Assembly (NCBI RefSeq): GCF_002043005.1
Contig: NZ_CP020330.1
Coordinates: 3,862,001 to 3,926,000, forward strand
DNA: 64,000 nucleotides
Reading direction: 5' to 3'
Source of the DNA: Martelella mediterranea DSM 17316
Lineage (GTDB): Bacteria > Pseudomonadota > Alphaproteobacteria > Rhizobiales > Rhizobiaceae
Shown here: positions 1 through 11,233 of the stretch, piece after piece
Layout: every line of letters begins with the position of its first letter
How positions within the stretch are numbered: position 1 is the stretch's first letter
The notes under the pieces: model-generated
Told to the model about the DNA's origin: nothing
Database searches by the model: none
Seen by the model: the letters and a program-made list of their open reading frames with translations, nothing else
Position numbers and translations under genes: made by a program

Positions 1-1225
1 TTGTTCCGGCATCAAGCGATTCGTAGATCCCTTCCTTGGCGAGAAAGCCCACGAATGGCGGCAGGCCGCCCATCGAGATCGCGCCGGCAAGCCCGGCCGC
101 AAAGGTGATCGGCATCGCCTTCGCCAGCCCGCCGAGCTTGGTCAGGTCGCGGGTGCCGGTCTCGTGGTCGATCAGCCCGGCGACCATGAACAGCCCGCCC
201 TTGAACAGCGCGTGGGCGATCAGATAGAGCACCGCGCCCTCGACCGCGTGTTCGATACCCATGCCGGTCATCATCACCATCAGCCCGAGCGAGGCGACGG
301 TGGTGTAGGCGAGCATCAGTTTCAGGTCGGTCTGGCGCACGGCCAGCACCGTGCCGACCAGCAGCGTCACGCCGCCGAACACCGGCAGCACGGTCATCCA
401 CGCCGCGGTATCGCCCATGACCGGGTTGAGCCGCATCAGCAGGTAGACGCCCGCCTTCACCATGGTTGCGGAGTGCAGATAGGCCGAAACCGGCGTCGGC
501 GCCTCCATGGCGTTCGGCAGCCAGAAATGGAACGGAAACTGCGCCGATTTAGTAAACGCGCCCCCCAGAACCAGAATGAACGCCGCGATATAAAGCGGGC
601 TCTGCCGCAGCACATCGCCGCTCGCGAGAAGCTCGGAAAGTCCGTTCGCGCCGGTAATATACTGGATCGTCAGCACGCCGGCGAGCAAAGCCAATCCACC
701 GCCGCCGGTCACCACCAGCGCCTGGATCGCGGCGCGGCGCGAGGCGTCCTTTTCATGGTCAAAGCCGATGAGCAGGAACGAGGTGATCGAGGTCAGCTCC
801 CAGAAGATGAACAGCATCAGCAGCCCATCGGAGATCACCACGCCGAGCATGGCCCCCATGAACATGAACATGAAGGACAGGAACCGCGCCTGCTGCGGGT
901 GGCCCTTCATATAGCCCCCGGCATAAAGCACGATCAGCGTTCCAATGCCGGTGATCAGCAACGCGAAGGTCAGCGAAAGACCGTCGATCAGGAAGGAGAA
1001 GCTGAGGCCCAGGCTTGGCACCCAGTCATAGCCGCCGGTCAACGCCGCGCCGTCAGCGATGCGCGGCACGAGGCGGGCGAACTGGACCAGCGAAAACAGC
1101 GGCAGCAGCGCCAGAAGCCAGGGCGCGAAGGATTTGAAGATGCGGTAGAGGATCGGAGATAAAACCGCCCCGATGAAGGGCAGAAGAAGGGCCAGAAATA
1201 TAAGTGTCGTCTCACTGGGCGACAT
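1..1225 (-). CDS. mrpA: Na+/H+ antiporter subunit A (MrpA/PhaA/MnhA), partial
   Basis: Large subunit of a multisubunit Mrp-type monovalent cation/proton antiporter in the inner membrane, related to complex I NuoL. About 408 N-terminal residues are present and the gene runs off the left edge. The translation is nearly continuous membrane helices with family motifs: FIFWELTSITSFLLIG, the lysine-containing FTKSAQFPFHFWLP, EAPTPVSAYLHSATMVKAG, and HALFKGGLF. The ATG at 1225 is preceded by a GGAG ribosome site. The family normally exceeds 750 residues, and the remaining Mrp genes should lie beyond the left edge. NuoL is the main alternative, but the N-terminus and the AGGYM region fit MrpA better. 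Confidence 0.9.
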   Translation of the reverse strand, partial: MSPSETTLIFLALLLPFIGAVLSPILYRIFKSFAPWLLALLPLFSLVQFARLVPRIADGAALTGGYDWVPSLGLSFSFLIDGLSLTFALLITGIGTLIVLYAGGYMKGHPQQARFLSFMFMFMGAMLGVVISDGLLMLFIFWELTSITSFLLIGFDHEKDASRRAAIQALVVTGGGGLALLAGVLTIQYITGANGLSELLASGDVLRQSPLYIAAFILVLGGAFTKSAQFPFHFWLPNAMEAPTPVSAYLHSATMVKAGVYLLMRLNPVMGDTAAWMTVLPVFGGVTLLVGTVLAVRQTDLKLMLAYTTVASLGLMVMMTGMGIEHAVEGAVLYLIAHALFKGGLFMVAGLIDHETGTRDLTKLGGLAKAMPITFAAGLAGAISMGGLPPFVGFLAKEGIYESLDAGT

Positions 1226-1448
1226 AGCATCTCCAAAAATTAGTCTGCCGGGCATTCACGCAACTGAACCTGATCAGTTACGTTAAGTTTAGCATGCGCT
1301 CAACCGCGTCCAAGTCTTTTTCGCAAGCGCAAAACCGCAAACGCCCTCCATGGCCGGCTTTCCTGCCAAGGCATTGCTTTTTCTGAACCTACGACACATC
1401 TATCGCTACAGACAGCCATTAAACGTGAAAAACCGTTGGAGCGCGACT

Positions 1449-1862
1449 TTGACAGACATCAATAAACAGAAAAATCCGGCAAGCGAAGAAGAATGGCGCG
1501 ACAAATTGACGCCTCAGCAGTTTCACATCCTGCGCGAACACGGCACCGAACGCCCCTTTACCGGTCCGTACTGGGACAGTTTCGAGACCGGAACCTATTA
1601 CTGCGCCGGCTGCGAGACCCCGCTGTTCCGCTCGGATACCAAGTTCGACGCCGGCTGCGGCTGGCCGAGCTTTTTCGAGCCGGTCAGGAAGGACGCCGTG
1701 ATCGAACTGCGCGACGCTTCTCTCGGCATGGTGCGCACCGAAATCCGCTGCGCCACCTGCGGCGGCCACCTCGGCCACGTCTTCCCCGATGGCCCCAAGC
1801 CCACCGGCCTGCGCTATTGCATGAACGGCCACGCAATGCATTTCGTGCCTGACGAAAAGTAG
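1449..1862 (+). CDS. msrB: Peptide-methionine (R)-S-oxide reductase MsrB
   Basis: Reduces methionine-R-sulfoxide in oxidised proteins, probably in the cytosol because no signal peptide is seen. The protein has two zinc-binding CxxC pairs (CAGC near residue 52 and CATC), the GHVFPDGP motif and the catalytic cysteine in RYCMNG. I chose the TTG at 1449 rather than upstream ATG or GTG codons: a GGAG site lies 7 bases before it, and the resulting 137 residues start where the family starts (TDINKQ...[12 protein letters not shown]). The upstream extension from 1350 does not look like protein. A strong terminator follows the stop, so it is probably monocistronic. Confidence 0.93.
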   Translation: MTDINKQKNPASEEEWRDKLTPQQFHILREHGTERPFTGPYWDSFETGTYYCAGCETPLFRSDTKFDAGCGWPSFFEPVRKDAVIELRDASLGMVRTEIRCATCGGHLGHVFPDGPKPTGLRYCMNGHAMHFVPDEK

Positions 1863-1895
1863 TCCCAAGCCGCCCCTTTTGACGGCGAGCCTCTG

Positions 1896-1947
1896 CGCCC
1901 TCGATCCCGTGTGATGGATGATTGAGGGCGTAACTTTTTGTTTTTTC
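1896..1947 (+). terminator. Rho-independent terminator after msrB
   Basis: A 10-bp stem (1896-1905 pairing with 1921-1930, including one G-U pair) is followed by a T-rich tract of about 15 bases. It lies 34 bases after the msrB stop. Confidence 0.8.
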
Positions 1948-2322
1948 AGGAATTTACGGCGAAACCGCAACCGGCTTGCGCGCCGTTTCTTAATATTAGA
2001 CAGCGCTAACACGAGACCGACCGGCTAACGGCAGCGGCACGAGGAAGCCGGTTACCGTCAGCCGGTCGACCCCACGAGACCAGGAGATGCGGCGGACCTG
2101 AGCATCATGGGGCAACTGCTTAAAGCAGCTAAAGTAAACTTGAACGCACACAGAAAATAATCAACCGTTTTTAACAGTTCGCGCTCAATTCAGTCTATTT
2201 TATGGTTAATTTCGTGAACTCTATTCGATTAGAGTGTCGAACGGGAAAGTGAAGTTCGCTTTTCATGCCAGGCGGCCGCCCCAACGGCGCGGTTCACTGC
2301 ACCCGGCAATGATCGAGGGGCT
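1948..2322. other. Intergenic region with an imperfect inverted repeat
   Basis: This stretch between two converging genes has no credible ORF. It holds an inverted repeat of 13 bp with one mismatch (2019-2031 and 2055-2067, arms GACCGGCTAACGG and CCGTCAGCCGGTC), then a 13-bp palindrome, CTGCTTAAAGCAG, near 2117, then AT-rich sequence to about 2230. It could encode a structured RNA, but I recognise no known family. Confidence 0.4.
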
Positions 2323-3615
2323 TCAGCCCACTTCCATCAACGCCGATTTGAACACCGGGATATCGTCGCCCTCCGCCGAGCCGAGCACACCCGCGCGGGC
2401 GCGCTCGTCAGCGATCTGTCGCCAGCTCGCATCCAGCATGGCATGCAGCGCATGGATTGCGTGTTCGGCATCATCCCTGCCCCGATCCGGATAAAGGATG
2501 GCAAATAGTCCGGCCTCGACGTGGCTCGCCGCCTCGCGGCCCCGCAGGTGGTAGCGGATCAGCGACGCCACGGCCGCAGCACTCTCGTCGGCCACGCTTT
2601 CGGGAACCCTGAGCACGCCCATGTAAAGCGGTTCTCCGGCCTCGCTCGCCTCGCGCTTCAGCGTGTTGAGCGCGCGGGCGAAGCCATCCGGCGCCAGCAG
2701 CCCCTCGCCCGCTTCAGTCGGCGGCACATCCTCGGCCGCATCGGTCATGCCGGCGCCCATGGTCTCGATGAACCGCTTGCGGCGCAGATGCAGCAGCGCG
2801 CGCAGCACCAGTTCGCCGGTCTCGCCCGGCCAGTCCATGCAGTCATCCGCGCTGCGGGCGGCATCGCTTGAGACGACCGACAACCCGCCCGGCTCGGACA
2901 GCGCGAACAGCGGCACGAAACGCATGCCCGGCACGCAGCGAAGCTGGCCGCATATCCGCATCGCATCGGAAAGCTGAGGCCCGCCGTGAACCAGCACGAG
3001 ATCGAAACGGTGACTTGCGGCCAGATACAGCGCCTCCGGCAGATCGCCGGTCGCGATCGTGGTGGTCAGCGACAACATGGATTTGAGGATATCCTGCCGA
3101 AGCGCCGCATCCTCGGCGACCACAAGCACCTTCACGCTGTCGTCAGGCACCGGGTCGGCCTGGGTGCGCATTGCGGCGCGCTCCCACGAGCCCGCCTCTT
3201 TTTGCAACGCATTATAGCGCAGCAGCGCCGAAATGCGCGCGGCGGCGGCATTCAGATTGTGCTCCAACCCGATCACGTCATCGGCGCCGGCGCGCAGCGC
3301 TGCCAGCCGAAGCGTTGCATCGGCCTTTTCCGGCGTGATGATGGCGACCGGGGCGGCAATGCCCGAATCATGCTCCTTCAAAATCCCGCAGCAGGAGAGC
3401 GCCGGCGCGGGATCCTCGTCATCGACGGCGACGAGGATCAGGCTTGCGGCGTTGACCGCCGCCATCATGCCGTCGCTGTCGGAAAAATCGGCCTGGTAGA
3501 AACCGACCGGCCACGAACTCAGCATCGCGGCAAGCGTCTGGGCCACAGCCCCCTCGCCGCCGATCAGAACGATGCTTTCTTCGCCGAAGCTATTCACGGT
3601 CGTTTCCTCAGGCAT
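2323..3615 (-). CDS. PleD-like protein with degenerate receiver and GGDEF domains
   Basis: Its length (430 aa) and architecture match PleD: two receiver-like domains (about 14-130 and 160-280) and a C-terminal GGDEF-like fold (about 310-420). The signature residues are gone. The first receiver begins VLIGGEG instead of an acidic DD pair. The second has LVLVHGG where LVLLD is expected. The GGEEF active site is replaced by VEAGLF. It is therefore unlikely to make c-di-GMP or to be phosphorylated normally. Its ATG overlaps the divK stop by 8 bases, the divK-pleD order of rhizobia, so it is co-translated with divK. A scaffold or c-di-GMP-binding role is possible but is inference. Confidence 0.7.
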   Translation of the reverse strand: MPEETTVNSFGEESIVLIGGEGAVAQTLAAMLSSWPVGFYQADFSDSDGMMAAVNAASLILVAVDDEDPAPALSCCGILKEHDSGIAAPVAIITPEKADATLRLAALRAGADDVIGLEHNLNAAAARISALLRYNALQKEAGSWERAAMRTQADPVPDDSVKVLVVAEDAALRQDILKSMLSLTTTIATGDLPEALYLAASHRFDLVLVHGGPQLSDAMRICGQLRCVPGMRFVPLFALSEPGGLSVVSSDAARSADDCMDWPGETGELVLRALLHLRRKRFIETMGAGMTDAAEDVPPTEAGEGLLAPDGFARALNTLKREASEAGEPLYMGVLRVPESVADESAAAVASLIRYHLRGREAASHVEAGLFAILYPDRGRDDAEHAIHALHAMLDASWRQIADERARAGVLGSAEGDDIPVFKSALMEVG

Positions 3616-3979
3616 CGCCCAGATAGGTTCTCACGGTCTTGATGAAGTTCGGCACCGATACGGGTTTGGATAGATAGGCATCGCATCCGGCCTCGCGGAT
3701 GCGCTCCTCGTCGCCGCGCATGGCGAACGCCGTGATCGCGACGATCGGTATTGTCGCCAATTCGGCATCGGCTTTCAAGCTGCGGGCAATGTCGATGCCG
3801 GAACGCTCGGGCAACTGGATATCCATCAGGATAAGCCCCGGCCGGAACAGCCGCGCCAGTTCCACCGCATCGGCGCCCGTGCGGCTTTCCACCGCCTCAT
3901 ATCCAGAGGCTTCCACCAGATCGCGAAACAGTTTCATATTCAAATCGTTATCTTCTACAATCAGAACCTGTTTCGCCAT
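3608..3979 (-). CDS. divK: Single-domain response regulator DivK
   Basis: Cell-cycle and polarity response regulator of the DivJ/PleC-DivK-CckA pathway that controls CtrA in alphaproteobacteria. The 123-residue product is a single receiver domain with all key residues: acidic pocket E9/D10, phosphoacceptor D53 ([11 protein letters not shown]), T83 and K105. The start at 3979 ([12 protein letters not shown]) matches the family; the 14 codons of open frame upstream do not. The PleD-like gene overlaps its 3' end. A GANTC site (4040-4044) lies in the upstream region, the CcrM methylation motif that can tie transcription to replication. Confidence 0.93.
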   Translation of the reverse strand: MAKQVLIVEDNDLNMKLFRDLVEASGYEAVESRTGADAVELARLFRPGLILMDIQLPERSGIDIARSLKADAELATIPIVAITAFAMRGDEERIREAGCDAYLSKPVSVPNFIKTVRTYLGDA

Positions 3980-4113
3980 CTGACGCAATCCCCTGGCACC
4001 GGCCCATGGTCCGGCTTGCAACGCGCCGGTGAAACGCTAGAATCGCTCTCACCGAATTATGAGCGCATCATCGACCAAGTTTAGGCCGATTTGGTTAAGA
4101 AACGGAAATCCGC

Positions 4114-4410
4114 GTGCAAAATTTTGCCGATCCATCTGAAAATCCCTCGCGCGAACATGCGCTGGCCGTCGAAATTCTGGTCTGGCTTTCCGGCGAGCCG
4201 GAGCTTTTGAACCGGTTTTCAGCGCTGACCGGAATCAATATCGGCGAATTGCGCGCGCTGTCGCAAAGTCCCGGCTTCGAAAGCGCCATGATCGGCTTCA
4301 TCGCCGGGCATGAGCCCACATTGATGGCGTTTTGCCATGACTGCAAGGTGAAGCCGGAAACGGTTTCCCATGCATGGCAGAAGCTTGAATATGGCGGACA
4401 GGTCGATTGA
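4114..4410 (+). CDS. DUF3572 family protein
   Basis: A 98-residue cytosolic protein of the alphaproteobacterial DUF3572 family, recognised from the AVEILVWLSGEPELLNRF and GFIAGHEPTLMAFC segments. No biochemical role is known to me. It starts with GTG at 4114, with only a weak upstream ribosome site. Its TGA overlaps the TTG start of the next gene in the form TTGA, so the two are probably translationally coupled. It is divergent from divK across about 130 bp. Confidence 0.85.
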   Translation: MQNFADPSENPSREHALAVEILVWLSGEPELLNRFSALTGINIGELRALSQSPGFESAMIGFIAGHEPTLMAFCHDCKVKPETVSHAWQKLEYGGQVD

Positions 4411-5060
4411 AAACGGTTGAACACGAGGAGCTTTCCGGCCTGCAGATCGGCGACCGTCCCCTGGTGGTCGTCGATGTCGACGAGGTCGTGCTGCAATTCC
4501 TCGAGCCATTCAAGGCCTTCCTCAGGGCCCATGACCATGAACTGGTGCTGGAGACCTTCAGTCTGAACGGCAATGTGACCAGCCTTGCGACCGGCGAAAA
4601 GATTCCCGATGCCGATGTCGGCGCCTTTCTAGCGGCATTCTACGACGCCCAGGAGGAATGGCAGGAGCCGTTCGACGCCGCGCGCGAAACGCTCTATGGC
4701 CTCACCGAAATCGCCGACGTCCTGCTGCTGACCGCCATGCCGCCGCGCCACCGCGAGGCCCGCCGCCGCCTGCTGTCGCGTTTCGGATTCAGCTTTCCGC
4801 TGATCGCATCGGAGGAGCCGAAGGGCGCGGTGCTGAGCGCGCTTTGCAACAAGGACCCGCCGGCTCTGATCTTCGTGGACGACATGCTCTACAATTGCCG
4901 CTCGGTTGCCGAATCCCTGCCCGACGCGCTGACGATCAACCTGCTGATCAATGACGATTACCGCGCGATGGCGCCGAAGACCGAGGCCCCGTCCGTGGTC
5001 GCGACCGGTTGGGACCATGCCGATCGGCTGATCCGCCGCCACATCGCCGAAAACGGTTGA
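4407..5060 (+). CDS. HAD-superfamily-like hydrolase, unassigned
   Basis: A 217-residue protein with a HAD-like layout: motif I-like VVVDVDEVVL at about 19-28 (DVDEV), motif II-like LLLTAMPP, and motif IV-like FVDDMLYN. The substrate cannot be told from sequence. The start is a TTG at 4407 overlapping the DUF3572 stop; no other in-frame start fits before the DVDEV motif. It is likely cotranscribed with DUF3572, a pairing common in rhizobia. Confidence 0.75.
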   Translation: MKTVEHEELSGLQIGDRPLVVVDVDEVVLQFLEPFKAFLRAHDHELVLETFSLNGNVTSLATGEKIPDADVGAFLAAFYDAQEEWQEPFDAARETLYGLTEIADVLLLTAMPPRHREARRRLLSRFGFSFPLIASEEPKGAVLSALCNKDPPALIFVDDMLYNCRSVAESLPDALTINLLINDDYRAMAPKTEAPSVVATGWDHADRLIRRHIAENG

Positions 5061-5135
5061 TCGCCGTCGCGACGCTGCTTGCCTTGCGGCGGCGGCGGCG
5101 GTAATTTCGGGTGTTCAATCTTTGTTCTGATGGTC

Positions 5136-6440
5136 ATGGCCGAGACGACGCCCACTCCGGAAGCCTTGTGCCGCGATTGCCTGAAGGCGACCGTGGGCGA
5201 TGTCCGCCGTTGTCGCCACTGCGGCAGCCCCCGACTTTTGCGTCATGACGAACTGCATACGTTGTCGATCGCCCATATCGATTGCGATGCGTTCTATGCC
5301 GCGATCGAGAAACGCGACAATCCCGAGCTTGCCGACAAGCCGCTGATCATCGGCGGCGGCAAGCGCGGCGTGGTCTCCACCGCCTGCTACATCGCCCGAA
5401 TCAGCGGTGTGAAATCGGCCATGCCGATGTTCAAGGCGCTGGAAGCCTGTCCGGATGCGGTGGTGATCCGCCCCAACATGGAGAAATACGTCGCCGTCGG
5501 CCGCCAGTTGCGGGCGATGATGCTGGAACTGACGCCGCTGGTCGAACCGCTCTCGATCGATGAGGCCTTTCTCGATCTTACCGGCACAGGCAGGCTGCAT
5601 CGGGCAAGCCCCGCCGTCACGCTCGCACGGTTTGCCAAGCGCGTGGAGGCGGAACTCGGCATCACCATTTCCATCGGCCTGTCCTATTGCAAATTCCTCG
5701 CCAAGATCGCCTCCGACCTCAACAAGCCGCGCGGCTTTTCGGTCATCGGCGAGGCGGAAGCCAAGAGCTTCCTTGCCGACAAGCCGGTCGGGATGATCTG
5801 GGGCGTCGGCAAGGCGTTCACCGAAACGCTGAAGCGCGACGGCATCACCACGATCGGCCAGTTCCAGACCATGGAGAAGAATGAGCTGCTGCGCCGCTAC
5901 GGGGTGATCGGTCCGAGGCTCTACCACCTCGCCCGCGGCGAGGACACGCGCTCCGTCAAACCGGAGCGGGGAACCAAGAGCATCTCCAACGAGACCACGT
6001 TCAACACCGATATTTCCGATCTCGAGGAACTGAGCGCCATTCTCAGGCGGCTCAGCGAAAAGACCGCGCGCCGCGCCAAGGCGGCTGGCTTTGCCGGGCA
6101 TACGGTGGTTCTGAAACTGAAGACTGCCGACTTCAAGATCCGCACCCGCAACCGCCATCTGAGCGCGCCGACACAGCTTGCCGACCGGATATTCTCCAAC
6201 GGACTTTCACTGCTGAAGAACGAGACCGACGGCACGAAATACCGCCTGATCGGCATCGGCATTTCCGACCTCTGCGACCCGGCCACCGCCGACCCGCCCG
6301 ACCTCGTCGACCCGGGCGCCGCCAAACGCGCCGCAGCCGAAGGCGCCATCGACCGCCTGCGCGGAAAATACGGACTGGCGGCAGTGGAGACGGGCTACAC
6401 CTTCCGGCCGGACAGGGGGAAGTCGGGCCGAGATGAGTGA
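5136..6440 (+). CDS. dinB: DNA polymerase IV (Y-family) with N-terminal zinc ribbon
   Basis: Error-prone translesion polymerase. After a short N-terminal zinc ribbon (cysteines 12, 15, 26, 29: CRDC and CRHC) comes the Y-family core: [15 protein letters not shown] (metal site), the steric-gate region, and SIDEAFLDL (catalytic SIDE). The thumb and little-finger domains follow. ATG 5136 was chosen because it is the last start before the zinc ribbon; ATG 5130 is equally possible, and the upstream glycine-rich frame from 5079 is not protein-like. No LexA box was identified by eye. It ends at the repeat region carrying the IS110 element. Confidence 0.92.
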   Translation: MAETTPTPEALCRDCLKATVGDVRRCRHCGSPRLLRHDELHTLSIAHIDCDAFYAAIEKRDNPELADKPLIIGGGKRGVVSTACYIARISGVKSAMPMFKALEACPDAVVIRPNMEKYVAVGRQLRAMMLELTPLVEPLSIDEAFLDLTGTGRLHRASPAVTLARFAKRVEAELGITISIGLSYCKFLAKIASDLNKPRGFSVIGEAEAKSFLADKPVGMIWGVGKAFTETLKRDGITTIGQFQTMEKNELLRRYGVIGPRLYHLARGEDTRSVKPERGTKSISNETTFNTDISDLEELSAILRRLSEKTARRAKAAGFAGHTVVLKLKTADFKIRTRNRHLSAPTQLADRIFSNGLSLLKNETDGTKYRLIGIGISDLCDPATADPPDLVDPGAAKRAAAEGAIDRLRGKYGLAAVETGYTFRPDRGKSGRDE

Positions 6441-6617
6441 GACAAACTCAACGGAGCTTTGTGGCTGAAACAGCCTCGACGTCCGTTTTCGACCCGCCGC
6501 CAATAGAGAGCCCCTCAGCCCCGATCTCCCCCCTTGAAAGCAGCGTTATCGCACATGACTTTGTCGCATAGCCCCCCAATCTTCTCGCCCCGGAGGGGAG
6601 AGCGACTGTCTTAGCGG

Positions 6618-8036
<1,419 letters not shown>

Positions 8037-9818
8037 TCAGGCAGCACCCTTCTGCGGGCGCATGTCGCTGGCGTCGATGCCGGCGACGACGACGGGTTTC
8101 TTCATCGCGTCGCGACGGAAGGGCTCGCCGAGTTCCTGGTTGAGGAGCACTTCGATGAAGGTGGTTTCCTTGTTCTTGAGCTGGCGCTCCACCGCGGCCG
8201 TCAGCGCCTCGGTCAGTTCCTGCTGGCTACGAACCTGGACGCCGTGCGCGCCGCAAGCCTTGGCGATCGCGGCATAGGAGGTGTCGCGGTCGAGCTCGGT
8301 GCCGACGAAATTATTGTCGTACCACAGCGTCGTGTTGCGCTTTTCCGCGCCCCACTGATAGTTGCGGAAGATCACCATGGTGATCGCAGGCCAGTGATCG
8401 CGGCCGCAGGCGGTCATCTCGTTCATGGAAATCCCGAACGCGCCATCGCCCGCAAAGCCGATCACCGGCGTATCGGGATTGCCGATCTTGGCGCCGATAA
8501 TCGCGGGGAAACCGTAGCCGCAGGGGCCGAACAGGCCGGGCGCCAGATATTTCCGGCCCTTCTCGAAGGTCGGATAGGCATTGCCGATCGCGCAGTTGTT
8601 GCCGATATCGCTGCTAACGATCGCCTCTTTCGGCACCGCCTGCATGATCGCGCGCCAGGCCTGACGCGGCGACATCAGATCGTGATCGCGTTCGCGCGCG
8701 CCCGAGTTCCACTCCGTACCCGGATCATCGTCTTCGTGGTCAAGGCTCGTCAGTTCCTGCGCCCAACGCGATTTCGTCTGGGAGACGAGATGCTTGCGGT
8801 CCGCCCGCCCGGCGTCGCCGGCGGTTTCGGAAAGCTGGGCCAGAATGCCGCGCGCCACCTTGCCGGCATCGCCCTGAATGCCGACGGTCACCTTCTTGGT
8901 GAGCCCGATGCGCGAGGCGTTGATGTCAACCTGAATGATCTTCGCATCCTTCGGCCAGTAATCGATGCCGTAACCCGGCAAGGTCGAGAACGGGTTGAGG
9001 CGGGTGCCGAGCGCCAGCACCACATCGGCCTTGGCGATGATCTCCATGCCGGCCTTGGAGCCGTTGTAGCCGAGCGGGCCCATGGCCAGCGGATGCGAGC
9101 CGGGGAAGCTGTCATTGTGCTGGTAATTGCTGCAGACCGGCGCATCGAGCCGTTCGGCAAGTGCGATCAGGTCCGGGATCGCGCCGGACAGCACCACGCC
9201 GGCGCCCGACAGGATCACCGGGAACTTCGCTTCCGACAGAAGCTTGGCGGCCTCCGCGACAGCCAGTTCGCCGCCGGCGGGACGTTCGAAGGCGACAACC
9301 TGCGGCAGGTCGACATCGATCACCTGGGTCCACATGTCGCGCGGAATGTTCATCTGAGCCGGCGCGGAGTTGCGCCAGGCTTCCATGATCACCCGGTTCA
9401 GCACTTCGGGAATGCGCGAGGGGTCGCGGACCTCTTCCTGGTAGCTGACGCAATCGGCGAACAGCCGCATCTGCTCCATTTCCTGAAAGCCGCCCTGCCC
9501 GATCGTCTTGTTGGCGGCCTGCGGGGTTACCAGCAGCAGCGGCGTGTGATTCCAGTAGGCGGTCTTGACCGGCGTGACGAAGCCGGTGACGCCGGGGCCG
9601 TTCTGGGCGATCGCCATCGACATCTTGCCGGTGGAGCGGGTGAAGCCGTCGGCCATCAGCCCGGCATTGGTTTCATGGGCGCAATCCCAGAAGGTGATGC
9701 CGGCTTTCGGAAACAGGTCGCTGACCGGCATCATCGCGGAGCCGATAATGCCGAAGGCATGTTCGATCCCATGCATCTGCAGAACTTTGACGAATGCTTC
9801 CTCGGTGGTCATTTTCAT
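8037..9818 (-). CDS. xsc: Sulfoacetaldehyde acetyltransferase (Xsc)
   Basis: Thiamine diphosphate enzyme that cleaves sulfoacetaldehyde with phosphate to sulfite and acetyl phosphate, the final desulfonation step of taurine breakdown. The 593 residues begin MKMTTEEAFVKVLQMHGIEHAFG as in characterised Xsc. They carry the catalytic Glu in CAHETNAGL, the PGVTGF segment and the GDGAFGISMNE metal-ThDP site. An AAGGA ribosome site precedes ATG 9818. It is the last gene of the tau operon, 11 bp after tauY. No phosphate acetyltransferase (pta) gene follows; repeats and IS110 do. Confidence 0.95.
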   Translation of the reverse strand: MKMTTEEAFVKVLQMHGIEHAFGIIGSAMMPVSDLFPKAGITFWDCAHETNAGLMADGFTRSTGKMSMAIAQNGPGVTGFVTPVKTAYWNHTPLLLVTPQAANKTIGQGGFQEMEQMRLFADCVSYQEEVRDPSRIPEVLNRVIMEAWRNSAPAQMNIPRDMWTQVIDVDLPQVVAFERPAGGELAVAEAAKLLSEAKFPVILSGAGVVLSGAIPDLIALAERLDAPVCSNYQHNDSFPGSHPLAMGPLGYNGSKAGMEIIAKADVVLALGTRLNPFSTLPGYGIDYWPKDAKIIQVDINASRIGLTKKVTVGIQGDAGKVARGILAQLSETAGDAGRADRKHLVSQTKSRWAQELTSLDHEDDDPGTEWNSGARERDHDLMSPRQAWRAIMQAVPKEAIVSSDIGNNCAIGNAYPTFEKGRKYLAPGLFGPCGYGFPAIIGAKIGNPDTPVIGFAGDGAFGISMNEMTACGRDHWPAITMVIFRNYQWGAEKRNTTLWYDNNFVGTELDRDTSYAAIAKACGAHGVQVRSQQELTEALTAAVERQLKNKETTFIEVLLNQELGEPFRRDAMKKPVVVAGIDASDMRPQKGAA

Positions 9819-9829
9819 CGGTATTTTCC

Positions 9830-11221
9830 TTACTTCCGTTCGTCACGGTAATGATAGAGTTGATAGAGGCCCCATTGGCCGAGCCGGCGGAAGGGCGTCT
9901 TCCAGCCCTCGTGTTTCAGTTCATTGCCGTAGATCGGCAGGTCGGGGATGGGTTCCCCGGCGACAAGCTGCGCCAGACGGCGTCCGGCCATCGCCGAATA
10001 CATCACCCCGTTGCCGCCATAGCCGAGCGAGTAATAGGCGCCCGGCAGATCCGGCATGCCGGTGATACGCGGCATCATGTCATGGGAGACATCGACCCAG
10101 CCCCACCAGCTATAGTCCAGATCGACGCCCGCGAGCGCCGGGAACTTGCGGGCGATCGCATCGCAGAGCCCCTTGAGATGCGCCGGGTTGGAGGCATCGC
10201 GTCCGGTGATCGCCGCGCGCGAACCGATCTGCAGCCGATTGTCCGGCAGCAGGCGGTAATAATTGCGCAGCGTACGGGTGTCGGTCAGCGGCGACAGCTT
10301 CTTGATGCCGATGGACTGCAATTCGTCCGCGGTCAGAACCCTTGTGACGACGCTGTTGGACATGATCGGCAGCAGCCGGTCCTTGACCCGCGGATGCAGG
10401 CCGCGCGGCGCATAGGCCGCCGTGGCGACCGCCACGCGCTTCGTGCGCACCGTGCCGCGCGGCGTCTTCAGATGGTGGACGCCATCCTTGTATTCCCAGC
10501 TCTGTACCGGGCTGTCGGTATGAACCGTCGCGCCCAGTTCACGGGCAACCCGCAGATAGCCGAAGGCGAGCTTGGCGGCGTGGATGCCAGTGCCGTCCGG
10601 CTCCCACATCGCGCCATGAGCCTCCATATCGCGCGCGACTGTTTCCAGCACCTCTTCGCGACCGAGAATCCGCGCGCCATAGCCGAACTTGTCGTTCAGA
10701 AGCCGGGTTTCTGCCTCCAGCGACGGCATGGCGGATGCCTTGTGGGCGATGTAATAATGTCCGCCATCCTGCGGCTCGCAGGCGATCGCGTGGTCGCGGA
10801 CCAGTCCGCGAAACAGGTCGAAGGCCTCGACCATCTCGTCGTGCAGCGCGCGCGCGGTGGGAAGGTCCCAGCGCTCGATCCACTGGCTGCGCTTCAGCCG
10901 GCCGGCGCTGATCTGCGCCTGACCGCCATTGCGGGTGGAGCAGCCATAGGCAACGCCGTTGGCCTCCAGCACCGTCGCCTTGATGCCATGCATCTTGGCA
11001 AGGTGGATCGCGGTCGAAAGCCCGGTATAGCCGGAGCCGATCACCACCGCATCGACATCCATGTCGGAGGTCACGGGGCCGTCATCCTCGGGCGTTTCGC
11101 CGGCGGTGCCGATCCAGTAGGTCGGCGCGTAGTCGCTGCCCGGGCCGAGCGTGCGGTCGGTCAGGGGATCATAATGCGGATCGAAGGGCTTCGATCCCAG
11201 GCGTTTTGCATTGACCTGCAT
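9830..11221 (-). CDS. tauY: Taurine dehydrogenase large subunit (FAD oxidoreductase), TauY
   Basis: FAD-dependent DAO-fold oxidoreductase expected to oxidise taurine to sulfoacetaldehyde together with TauX, passing electrons to the respiratory chain. The dinucleotide-binding motif VIGSGYTGLSTAIHL sits at about 60-74, NGGQAQIS follows, and GYGGNGVMYSAMAGR lies near the C-terminus. The family also includes gamma-glutamylputrescine oxidases, so the taurine assignment rests on position between xsc and a SnoaL-like tauX in a TRAP-linked operon, as described in Rhodobacter and Paracoccus. It is 463 aa long with ATG 11221, 12 bp after tauX. Confidence 0.85.
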   Translation of the reverse strand: MQVNAKRLGSKPFDPHYDPLTDRTLGPGSDYAPTYWIGTAGETPEDDGPVTSDMDVDAVVIGSGYTGLSTAIHLAKMHGIKATVLEANGVAYGCSTRNGGQAQISAGRLKRSQWIERWDLPTARALHDEMVEAFDLFRGLVRDHAIACEPQDGGHYYIAHKASAMPSLEAETRLLNDKFGYGARILGREEVLETVARDMEAHGAMWEPDGTGIHAAKLAFGYLRVARELGATVHTDSPVQSWEYKDGVHHLKTPRGTVRTKRVAVATAAYAPRGLHPRVKDRLLPIMSNSVVTRVLTADELQSIGIKKLSPLTDTRTLRNYYRLLPDNRLQIGSRAAITGRDASNPAHLKGLCDAIARKFPALAGVDLDYSWWGWVDVSHDMMPRITGMPDLPGAYYSLGYGGNGVMYSAMAGRRLAQLVAGEPIPDLPIYGNELKHEGWKTPFRRLGQWGLYQLYHYRDERK

Positions 11222-11233
11222 GATCGTCTCACA

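Noticed and set aside
164..1162. Long plus-strand open frame opposite mrpA
   Set aside because: Its product is low-complexity His/Gln/Arg/Asp-rich sequence, a shadow of the membrane protein gene on the minus strand.
1350..1448. N-terminal extension of MsrB from ATG 1350
   Set aside because: No homology to the family; the TTG at 1449 has the ribosome site.
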